Shown here in pieces: positions 1-5,017 of a stretch of DNA of 5,549 nucleotides. Within the stretch, counting starts at the first letter, position 1. Each line of letters starts with the position of its first letter. The stretch is from Bacteroidota bacterium (GTDB lineage Bacteria; Bacteroidota; Bacteroidia; Bacteroidales; UBA1556), in contig QMPB01000358.1 in assembly GCA_003648395.1 (NCBI GenBank), forward strand, positions 1-5,549. The letters run 5' to 3'. The notes under the pieces are model-generated. The model ran no database searches. It worked only from the letters and a program-made list of their open reading frames with translations, and had not been told where the DNA came from. A program made the translations under genes and the position numbers.

Positions 1-204
1 TATTTCTCCATCTTGAGGATTTAGAATTAAAGCAAATTTTACATTTCCTAGTATTAGCTTAGGAATTGCAAGTTTAATATTATTAAATGTATTTTTTACA
101 AGTTCAATAATAGGCGTAATAAGGTTATTATCTCTATCCTGTAAAGCGTATTCTCTTAAAGCAATTAATTCAAATTGTCTTCCTCTTAGATATGGATAAT
201 ACAT
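1..204 (-). CDS. sce7725 family protein, N-terminal part (runs off the window)
   Basis: Reading the minus strand from the ATG at 204 gives 68 uninterrupted codons to the window edge, starting MYYPYLRGRQFELIALREYA and continuing with a PIIELVK motif and an ending near LILNPQDGE. This opening (YPYLRG+QFELIALRE, then PIIE.VK, then NP..G) is characteristic of the sce7725 family, related to phage 'beta protein'-like proteins (family assignment from memory). The start lies three bases after the stop of the sce7726-type gene, so the two are almost certainly one transcript and translationally coupled. I see no Shine-Dalgarno sequence, as is usual in Bacteroidota. No biochemical function is established for this family to my knowledge. 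Its repeated pairing with a PD-(D/E)XK-like partner suggests a joint nucleic-acid-directed role, possibly defence, but that is inference. Most of the protein lies outside the window. Confidence 0.78.
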   Translation of the reverse strand, partial: MYYPYLRGRQFELIALREYALQDRDNNLITPIIELVKNTFNNIKLAIPKLILGNVKFALILNPQDGEI

Positions 205-207
205 AAG

Positions 208-1086
208 TTATATTGTTATAGGTTTATCTAATTTAATATATAAATCATTATACAATTTTTCCGTTAAATTCATAGATAATGCTATCTGTCTTAATTCTTT
301 GTAAAATGATTTAAGTTGTAATGTATTTGTTTTTCTTTGTTTTAATTGTTCAATAAATAAAATATTTAGTTCTGAATCAGGAATTTGAGCCATTAATTCA
401 TCACAAATATCATACATATTGAAGCTGTTCATTGGAGGAGGATTTCTAAAATATTGATTCACAATACTTTTATATTCGTTTGTTCTTAACGATTTCATCA
501 GTATTGTGGAATTAATAGTTGTATTTATTTTAGCAGGTCGAATTTCTTGAAGTTTAAGAGAGCGGGATGTTTCAATAAGTCCAATTACTCCATATTTACT
601 ATCTGTTTTTAAATATTTATCAATTAGACTTTCGTGAGTAACAATGTATGATTCTTTAAAAATTGTTGAATAATCAGATAATTGATTATTTAATCTTTTA
701 TCAGAATCTAATTCTGTTTTAATCTCAAAAGCCTTACTAGTTCCATTAAACATTACAATGTCAGCAATAGAATTTGAAACTCTAAATTCATTTATTATTA
801 CGGAATTTTTTAAACCATATTGTTTAATTAACAATTCATTTATAATCGTGTTTTTATATATATATTCGTTCTTATATTGCTTTCTTAAAGAGTTATAAAT
901 ATATCTAATATAATCATAATAGGTGAAAATACTTTTCCCTATTCTATTCTTATCATATCTTTCAACCTTACTATCAATAAAAGAATAGTCGTCAAATTTT
1001 AGTAATCTTTGAAAAGAAGTACTTGAGAAGATTGATGAGTAACTCCTTAACTTGTTAATATCTGATATGTCTATTCTCTTTGTCAT
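208..1086 (-). CDS. sce7726 family protein, PD-(D/E)XK nuclease-like
   Basis: This 292-residue soluble protein has no signal peptide or membrane segment. Residues about 70-150 match the sce7726 core: a YKNEYIYKN helix, E100 in INEFRVSNSIAD, D109, the E121-I-K123 pair in FEIKTELDS, and Q135/Y139 in QLSDY. The spacing D-x11-E-x-K followed by Q-x3-Y is the usual layout of PD-(D/E)XK nucleases of the RecB/Cas4 type, so all expected metal and catalytic positions appear present. Residues about 175-292 form a helical, Lys/Asn-rich C-terminal half that I cannot assign; N-terminal residues 1-65 are likewise unassigned. The start at 1086 is the first ATG of the frame and sits just after a degenerate -7 box. 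The sce7725-family gene follows after three bases. Family and fold are well supported; the substrate (phage, plasmid or host DNA) is unknown. Confidence 0.88.
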   Translation of the reverse strand: MTKRIDISDINKLRSYSSIFSSTSFQRLLKFDDYSFIDSKVERYDKNRIGKSIFTYYDYIRYIYNSLRKQYKNEYIYKNTIINELLIKQYGLKNSVIINEFRVSNSIADIVMFNGTSKAFEIKTELDSDKRLNNQLSDYSTIFKESYIVTHESLIDKYLKTDSKYGVIGLIETSRSLKLQEIRPAKINTTINSTILMKSLRTNEYKSIVNQYFRNPPPMNSFNMYDICDELMAQIPDSELNILFIEQLKQRKTNTLQLKSFYKELRQIALSMNLTEKLYNDLYIKLDKPITI

Positions 1087-1095
1087 TTTATAATA

Positions 1096-1104
1096 GCGAA
1101 AGTA
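1096..1104 (-). promoter_or_regulatory. Possible -7 box for the sce7726/sce7725 transcript
   Basis: On the minus strand this reads TACTTTCGC. It matches the Bacteroidota TAnnTTTG box except for one base and ends about ten bases before the ATG at 1086. I found no -33 TTG at the expected distance, so this is a weak call. It is supported mainly by its resemblance in layout to the two better boxes at 2110 and 5003. Confidence 0.32.
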
Positions 1105-1243
1105 GTAAATATGTTAGTGTATTATTTATTAATTATTACTAAATAATGCACTTATATATGTTGATAATGATCAGTTCTGATTCTGTTATAAATTATCATT
1201 TTAAAGAACTGCTATGTATTCTTGATGTGGATTGCCTTATTTA

Positions 1244-1302
1244 GGCGGCAGACGGAGTTACTACGGGACGTGGGCGGTTTGGAGTTGGTGGAAAAAGGAG
1301 GC
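1244..1302. other. G-rich block of unknown origin
   Basis: By direct count these 59 bases hold 28 G and 8 C (about 61% GC) in otherwise strongly AT-rich intergenic DNA, with a marked G-over-C skew on the plus strand. Plus-strand frames read through the block without stops, but no recognisable domain appears. It contains the 10-mer GGAGTTGGTG, which recurs at 4900-4909 at the edge of another intergenic repeat. It could be a remnant of a mobile or dispersed element, a structured RNA, or foreign DNA; nothing here decides between them. Confidence 0.4.
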
Positions 1303-1305
1303 TTA

Positions 1306-1331
1306 TTGATGATTAGATAAGTTATCATCAA
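1306..1331. repeat. Short palindrome at the edge of the IS debris
   Basis: TTGATGAT (1306-1313) and ATCATCAA (1324-1331) are perfect reverse complements around a 10-base loop. An alternative pairing, GATAA/TTATC around a single G (1316-1326), overlaps it. There is no T-run after it on the plus strand, so it is not a typical terminator. It may be part of an insertion-sequence end or an operator. Confidence 0.4.
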
Positions 1332-1379
1332 AGTTATTTACCAATTAAAACCGATCGTTTTTCTGTCAAAATAATTACA

Positions 1380-1580
1380 CTAAGCCTCTTTTATAATTTG
1401 TAATTTGTTTGATGTTATTTTTTCAACTTCATCATGATACGTTTCAATTTTTTAAAAAAAATCATCTATCCAAATTTTAAAATCATGAAATTTTTCTATA
1501 TACATGTTTTTTAATTTTCGCTTAAGAAATTTCCAGACCCTTTCTATTAAATTTAAGTTTAGAGAACACGGCGGCAAATA
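1380..1580 (-). pseudogene. IS630-family transposase, C-terminal remnant with internal stop
   Basis: The minus strand encodes YLPPCSLNLNLIERVWKF, then KNMYIEKFHDFKIWIDDFF, a TAA stop at 1452-1454, and in the same frame KIETYHDEVEKITSNKLQI to a TAG at 1380-1382. This is the C-terminal end of an IS630-family DDE transposase: the LPPYSPNLNLIERLWKF block and the IDEFFENI.-Y...L tail are typical. The last catalytic acidic residue, the Glu of LNLIERVW (codon 1542-1544), is preserved. Only about 65 of the roughly 330-350 residues of a full protein remain. The 5' part with the first two catalytic Asp residues is missing upstream of about 1580, and the stop sits where the family usually has Glu, consistent with a GAA to TAA change. 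The element is therefore dead. The IS end is not fixed; a possible one is near 1339-1345, where TA is followed by CCAATTAAAACCG (inference). Confidence 0.87.
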
Positions 1581-1682
1581 TTTTATTATTATGACGGTAC
1601 AAGATGGAAACAGATACTATTTACAGATAAACCTCAAGCATCTACTCCAAAAACTCTTATTTATTTATCAGATGGATTTTAA
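1581..1682 (+). pseudogene. 3' tail of a broken plus-strand gene
   Basis: In one plus-strand frame the sequence reads FYYYDGTRWKQILFTDKP, then QASTPKTLIYLSDGF, and stops with TAA at 1680-1682. This is a coding-looking ending (YYYDG-x-W is common in extracellular beta-rich or tail-like Bacteroidota proteins) with no start codon of its own. Upstream of about 1580 the frame runs into stops and into the oppositely oriented IS630 remnant, so the gene appears to have lost its 5' part at that junction. It ends 18 bases before the ATG of the next gene and may have been the first gene of that operon. I do not recognise the family, and the call rests on residue composition and position. Confidence 0.5.
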
Positions 1683-1700
1683 ACTTAAATAACACTAATT

Positions 1701-2078
1701 ATGAAAAACACTATTAGACTAAATATCTTTTTTTTACTTGTTATTTATTCTAATGTAGTAAAAGGACAAAGAAACTTACAGTTTAGCAAAGCTATATTTA
1801 TCGAGATGTCTACATCAAATACAAATGCTTATAATACATTAATAGTACCATTAGGAAAAGTAATAAAAATAACTACAGCACAAGTTGGGAATACTTCTGG
1901 CCTTACTGAATTAAGGATAAATAACTCATTAATCTCTGTTTTTCAAGCAAACTCAGGATCATACACAAACTTTAATTACTCAATATGGTTACCAACAGGA
2001 ACATATTACTTTTGGCTTAACGGCTATCATACCCCTCATGCATTTATTAGTGGAATTGAATTTAATATTACTCAATAA
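1701..2078 (+). CDS. Small secreted beta-rich protein, function unknown
   Basis: This 125-residue protein starts with a clear signal peptide (MKNTIRLNIFFLLVIYSNVV then KG-Q, cleavage expected near residue 22). The mature part is rich in Ser, Thr, Asn and aromatic residues and looks all-beta. Elements include LQFSKAIFIEM, VPLGKVIKITTA (around 49-60), LRINNSLISVF and IWLPTGTYYFWLNG (around 95-108), ending GIEFNIT. The VP.GKV.KI and IWLP.GT pattern occurs in small secreted Bacteroidota proteins of unknown role, often in tandem groups (general impression from memory). There is no Shine-Dalgarno and no TAnnTTTG box immediately upstream, so it may have depended on a promoter lost with the broken gene 18 bases before it. 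It has no C-terminal type IX secretion domain and no lipobox, so it is probably periplasmic or released. Confidence 0.7.
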   Translation: MKNTIRLNIFFLLVIYSNVVKGQRNLQFSKAIFIEMSTSNTNAYNTLIVPLGKVIKITTAQVGNTSGLTELRINNSLISVFQANSGSYTNFNYSIWLPTGTYYFWLNGYHTPHAFISGIEFNITQ

Positions 2079-2109
2079 ATAATTAGGTGCAACTATTATT
2101 AAATAGCAT

Positions 2110-2117
2110 TACCTTTG
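2110..2117 (+). promoter_or_regulatory. -7 promoter box TACCTTTG before the histidine-rich gene
   Basis: This is a perfect match to the Bacteroidota TAnnTTTG -7 box, eight bases before the ATG at 2126. Transcription would be expected to start a few bases further on, leaving a leader of only about 2-5 bases. No -33 TTG is evident. The extended string TACCTTTGCCCC recurs exactly before the gene at 5018. Because it sits inside the longer reading frame from 2087, it argues for the start at 2126. Confidence 0.6.
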
Positions 2118-2125
2118 CCCCCATC

Positions 2126-2464
2126 ATGAAAAACAGCATCAGAAATCGGATTTTGGCTCTAGGATTACTTTTATCCTTCGCTATTCCTTTTGTTGTTAAT
2201 TCATTACACTTTGTTATTTTTCATCATGAGCAAAATCATAATTTCATTATTAGTGATATTAGCATATACAATAACAACCAAACTCACCACAACTGTCTTT
2301 GGGATTATGCGATTGAGGAGGTTTTAGACAACTCAATAATAATAAATACAATTATTGAAAGCTCTTTTCAGTATTCAGAACCTATCACACCAAAAATAAT
2401 AGTTACTGAGTCTTATTTCTTTTCTCTACGAGCACCGCCCACAGAATACAAATTTCACGGATAA
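2126..2464 (+). CDS. Small histidine-rich envelope protein, TonB receptor partner
   Basis: The 112-residue product starts MKNSIRNRILALGLLLSFAI with a hydrophobic segment to about residue 27, acting as a signal peptide or N-terminal anchor. It is followed by a histidine cluster (LHFVIFHHEQNHNF, then THHNCLW with one Cys) and ends with SYFFSLRAPPTEYKFHG. Short His-rich proteins with a terminal F/YSLRAPP-like motif commonly precede TonB-dependent receptor genes in Bacteroidota (from memory), and the His/Cys content suggests binding of zinc or copper; this is inference. The start at 2126 is preferred over the in-frame ATG at 2087 because the -7 box lies between them and the signal segment begins here. 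The last residues, FHG, and the TAA stop are encoded by the first unit of a dispersed repeat (CACGGAT), so the original C-terminus may have been different. Confidence 0.68.
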   Translation: MKNSIRNRILALGLLLSFAIPFVVNSLHFVIFHHEQNHNFIISDISIYNNNQTHHNCLWDYAIEEVLDNSIIINTIIESSFQYSEPITPKIIVTESYFFSLRAPPTEYKFHG

Positions 2465-2607
2465 AACTGATTTACACTGATATTCTTTCTGTTAAATTCT
2501 AATCAGTACACTCCAATAAATTACATAATAATTAAGATTCTCCAAATAGAAACCTGTGAGTATCCTTTTAATTTGTGTCATCCGTGTTCCTCTTTCATCA
2601 GTGTTCC
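2453..2607. repeat. Degenerate dispersed repeat with inverted ACxGAT units
   Basis: On the left, CACGGAT (2456-2462), ACTGAT (2466-2471) and CACTGAT (2475-2481) lie in one orientation. On the right, ATCCGTG (2580-2586) and ATCAGTG (2597-2603) lie in the opposite one. TCATCCGTGTTCC (2578-2590) and TCATCAGTGTTCC (2595-2607) match at 12 of 13 positions with a 17-base period. Similar 'ACACGGATTTACACTGAT'-type strings are scattered between genes in many bacterial genomes. The arms could pair imperfectly as a long hairpin (CACGGAT with ATCAGTG, ACACTGAT with ATCCGTGT, one mismatch each), perhaps dampening or processing the transcript into the receptor gene. The rest of this intergenic stretch, to 2660, holds only a small palindrome. 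Confidence 0.55.
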
Positions 2608-2629
2608 ATTTTTTCAATTAATCATTTTA

Positions 2630-2644
2630 GATTCATTAAGAATC
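2630..2644. promoter_or_regulatory. Possible operator palindrome before the receptor gene
   Basis: GATTC (2630-2634) and GAATC (2640-2644) are perfect inverted repeats around ATTAA, ending 16 bases before the receptor ATG. The position fits an operator or a translation-initiation hairpin. The DNA is AT-rich and short palindromes arise easily; it does not match a Fur or Zur consensus well. Confidence 0.25.
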
Positions 2645-2660
2645 AATTAATTATATTACT

Positions 2661-4892
2661 ATGAATAAGATAATTCTATTATTTCTATTCCTTATATTTT
2701 CAATAAATTCATATTCGCAAGGAGAAATAATTGGCAAAATAACAAATAAAAAAACCAAAGAGTCAATGGTTGGAGTTAGTGTATATATTCCTGAACTTCA
2801 AAAAGGTATATTCTCTGATGAGAATGGAAAATATTCTTTAGAAAGTATTCCAAATGGAGAATTTACAATTCAATATTCGTATATAGGTTTTCAGACAACA
2901 AGTAAAAAGATCAATATAAATAAACCCATTAAAAAGAAATTGGATATTCAATTGGCATCAACTTATATTTACACTCCAGAGGTGGTTATAAGCGCATTGG
3001 GTTATAGCTCGCAACACGATAATGCAATAAAAGTTGAGATAATAAGTGCCAAAAGTTTGGACAATTCCGCAAATACCAATATTATGGATAATCTGGAATT
3101 AATTCCTGGTATTCAAATGATTAAAAATGGACCAGGCATTAGTTCTCCTAATATTAGAGGTCTTAGTTTGACCAATATTCTTGTTCTAAACAACGGTTTT
3201 AGAATGAATAATTATCAATTCTCAGAGAATCATCCTTATCTTATCAGTAATTATGGGATTGACAAAGTAGAAGTAATAAAAGGCCCTGCTTCTTTACTTT
3301 ATGGCAGTGATGCTATTGGTGGTGTTATAAATTTTATAAGCGAAAAACCCGCCCCCGTTGGCAAATACGAAGCTGACATTAATGCGGGTTATTTCTCCAA
3401 CACCAAAGGTTTTGAAACAAACATTGGAGTGAAAGCTCATGGTAAGAAAATTTATTGGGGAATAAGAGCAGGAACTCAACAGAATACTGATTATTTGCAA
3501 GCTAATGGAGAAGCAGTTCCCAACTCTAGAAATAATGACAGAGGAATACAGCTTAATATTGGTGCCAATAATAAGAATGGAGTCTTTGATATTAGATACA
3601 ATTATAAAGAGAATAAAATAGGATTGACTACTCCAATAGCAAAAATGCTTGTAAAAGATAGAAGTTATAATAATGAGATGTGGTTTCAAGAACTTAGTTA
3701 TCACCAAATAAGCAGCAAGAATAAAATCTTTCTTAAAAACTTAAAATTAGAGAGTAATTTCTCTTTTCAGACTAATCATCGTAAGCTTTTCGGTACTAAA
3801 GATTATGTTGTGGATATGCAACTACAAAGTTTTGATTATGAATTTAAAGCCATTCAAGAGAATAAAATTGTTGACAGATTAATAGTAGGTATTCAAGGTA
3901 ATTATACTCAAAATCAGAATAATGGAGCTCCAGTGATGATTATTCCCAACTACTATCAAAATGATTTTTCTGTATTCAGTCTTATACAGCAATCTTTTGG
4001 CAAAAATCTCAACTTCCAAGCTGGGATAAGGTATGATTTCAGAAATGTAAAAATACCAAACATTAATGATGATTTGAATAATAATATCATTCATTTTGAC
4101 ACTATTTACAATAATATAAATTTCACTATTGGAGCAACTTATCATATAAGTGATAAATTCTTCTTACGTGCTAATTTTGCATCAGCATATCGTACTCCTA
4201 ATGTAGCGGAACTTAGTCAAGACGGCATTCACGGTACTAGATACGAAAAAGGAAATATTAATTTAGTACCACAAAAGAGCTACGAAGGAGATTTTGGAAT
4301 GCACTACCACGACAGAAAACTATCATTAGATGCCAGTGTATTTTATAATAATATCAATAATTATATCTTCCTCACTCCTACTACTGACTCTTCTGCTGGA
4401 GGTTTTCAAATTTACCAATATCAGCAGACAAACTCCACACTTTATGGCCTTGAAGCAGGCCTTAATTATGTTCCTATACGTATGCTAGATTTAAAAGTAA
4501 ATTACTCCTACACTATTGGCAAAAAAGCCGATGGAGAGTATCTTCCATTTATTCCTCAGAATAAAATTCATGGTATTATTAAACTCAAATTTAAAGATTA
4601 TAAGGTACTTACAAAGAGTTTTGCTGAGCTTAAATTAGATTATGCTTTTGCTCAGAATAATGTTGCTAGTAGTGAAACTTATACCTCGAATTATTTCTTA
4701 CTTAACTGTGGATTAGGAACTATTTTTAATATCGGCAATCAAGATTATAGCTTAAGTATTTTTGTAAATAATCTATTAAATACAGAATATTACGATCATC
4801 TTAGCCAACTAAAATCTATAGGGTATTATAATATGGGAAGAAATATTGGAATAAAGCTGAGAATTCCTTTGGGGGGTAATTATGGGGGGTAA
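2661..4892 (+). CDS. TonB-dependent outer-membrane receptor, probably metal or metal-complex uptake
   Basis: The 743-residue protein is a typical Bacteroidota TonB-dependent receptor. It has a signal peptide at 1-19 (cut before Q20 in NSYS-Q); a carboxypeptidase-regulatory-like domain at about 22-97 (IIGKITNKKTKESMVGVSV through SYIGFQT); a possible TonB box around 106-113 (PEVVISAL); and a plug domain at about 120-230 with IRGLSLTNILVLNNG, FSENHPYLIS and VEVIKGPASLLYGSDAIGG. The remainder is a beta-barrel containing ASAYRTPNVAELSQDGIHGT, RYEKGNINLVPQKSYEG and, near the end, FVNNLLNTEYYDHL and MGRNIGIKLRIPL. The plug and 'R-x-PN-x-AEL..G.H.....E.GN..L' barrel motifs resemble ZnuD-like zinc receptors and similar copper/iron receptors. 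Together with the His-rich neighbour this favours metal uptake, but the substrate is inferred. The C-terminus (PLGGNYGG) lacks the usual final aromatic residue because of a small tandem duplication. No -7 box was found directly upstream. Confidence 0.92.
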   Translation: MNKIILLFLFLIFSINSYSQGEIIGKITNKKTKESMVGVSVYIPELQKGIFSDENGKYSLESIPNGEFTIQYSYIGFQTTSKKININKPIKKKLDIQLASTYIYTPEVVISALGYSSQHDNAIKVEIISAKSLDNSANTNIMDNLELIPGIQMIKNGPGISSPNIRGLSLTNILVLNNGFRMNNYQFSENHPYLISNYGIDKVEVIKGPASLLYGSDAIGGVINFISEKPAPVGKYEADINAGYFSNTKGFETNIGVKAHGKKIYWGIRAGTQQNTDYLQANGEAVPNSRNNDRGIQLNIGANNKNGVFDIRYNYKENKIGLTTPIAKMLVKDRSYNNEMWFQELSYHQISSKNKIFLKNLKLESNFSFQTNHRKLFGTKDYVVDMQLQSFDYEFKAIQENKIVDRLIVGIQGNYTQNQNNGAPVMIIPNYYQNDFSVFSLIQQSFGKNLNFQAGIRYDFRNVKIPNINDDLNNNIIHFDTIYNNINFTIGATYHISDKFFLRANFASAYRTPNVAELSQDGIHGTRYEKGNINLVPQKSYEGDFGMHYHDRKLSLDASVFYNNINNYIFLTPTTDSSAGGFQIYQYQQTNSTLYGLEAGLNYVPIRMLDLKVNYSYTIGKKADGEYLPFIPQNKIHGIIKLKFKDYKVLTKSFAELKLDYAFAQNNVASSETYTSNYFLLNCGLGTIFNIGNQDYSLSIFVNNLLNTEYYDHLSQLKSIGYYNMGRNIGIKLRIPLGGNYGG

Positions 4893-4893
4893 T
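4871..4893. repeat. Tandem duplication GGGGGGTAAT at the receptor stop codon
   Basis: GGGGGGTAAT occurs at 4871-4880 and again at 4884-4893, offset by 13 bases, so the copies are read in different frames. The first encodes Gly-Gly-Asn; the second gives Gly-Gly and the TAA stop. Two six-G runs so close together are prone to slippage. One extra G in the first run would end the protein at PLGG. Confidence 0.6.
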
Positions 4894-4903
4894 TTTTGTG
4901 GAG

Positions 4904-4985
4904 TTGGTGAGTTGTTTATTCGCTTATTTGAGCAGTAGTATTATCTCAATCAAATAATCAAATCACCAAATAAACAAATCACCAA
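4904..4985. repeat. Long imperfect inverted repeat, possible terminator hairpin
   Basis: TTGGTGAGTTGTTTATTCG (4904-4922) matches the reverse complement of CAAATAAACAAATCACCAA (4967-4985) at 17 of 19 positions. Inside it, TTATTTGA (4924-4931) pairs perfectly with TCAAATAA (4950-4957). The right arm also contains a direct repeat, CAAATCACCAA, at 4959-4969 and 4975-4985, so the left arm could pair in two registers. It lies 11 bases after the receptor stop and before the next gene's promoter, fitting a transcript end or 3' stabilising hairpin. There is no clear T-run, and it may instead be a small dispersed repeat. Confidence 0.55.
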
Positions 4986-5002
4986 TCATCCAAATAAACC
5001 AA

Positions 5003-5010
5003 TACCTTTG
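5003..5010 (+). promoter_or_regulatory. -7 promoter box TACCTTTG before the oxidoreductase gene
   Basis: This is a perfect TAnnTTTG box seven bases before the ATG at 5018, predicting a leader of only a few bases. The string TACCTTTGCCCC is identical to the one before the gene at 2126. No -33 TTG is visible in the upstream inverted-repeat DNA. It suggests the oxidoreductase is transcribed separately from the receptor. Confidence 0.6.
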
Positions 5011-5017
5011 CCCCATT

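Larger units (their letters stand above)
1105..1340. other. Intergenic stretch without a gene
   Basis: No convincing ORF was seen on either strand. The part next to the sce7726 start (1105-1240) is AT-rich and contains short self-complementary pieces: ATCAG/CTGAT at 1170-1181, and TGATAAT at 1162-1168 with ATTATCA at 1192-1198. It then changes abruptly to a G-rich block (1244-1302) followed by a palindrome (1306-1331), both listed separately. The stretch lies between the accessory gene pair and IS debris and may itself be rearranged. I cannot identify an RNA gene in it. Confidence 0.6.

Noticed and set aside
1161..1198. Fur-box-like GATAATGAT string
   Set aside because: Only half a consensus, in very AT-rich DNA, and it precedes a gene pair with no iron connection.
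1244..1302. tRNA or rRNA fragment as the source of the G-rich block
   Set aside because: No cloverleaf, anticodon or TTCRA-like T-loop, and no recognised rRNA segment, could be found on either strand.
1504..1692. 62-residue plus-strand ORF (MFFNFRLRNFQ...)
   Set aside because: It overlaps the antisense IS630 remnant and the coding-like tail in another frame; its own residues show no domain and it has no start signals.
2087..2125. Longer start for the His-rich protein at 2087
   Set aside because: The 13 extra codons span the -7 promoter box, and the signal segment starts cleanly at the ATG at 2126.
3294..3707. 137-residue minus-strand ORF
   Set aside because: It lies entirely antisense inside the receptor gene and is a shadow of its codon composition.
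3879..4145. 88-residue minus-strand ORF
   Set aside because: Antisense shadow of the receptor barrel region.
4951..4998. CRISPR-like direct repeats (CAAATCACCAA copies)
   Set aside because: Only two short copies 16 bases apart with no regular unique spacers; better explained as part of an inverted repeat.
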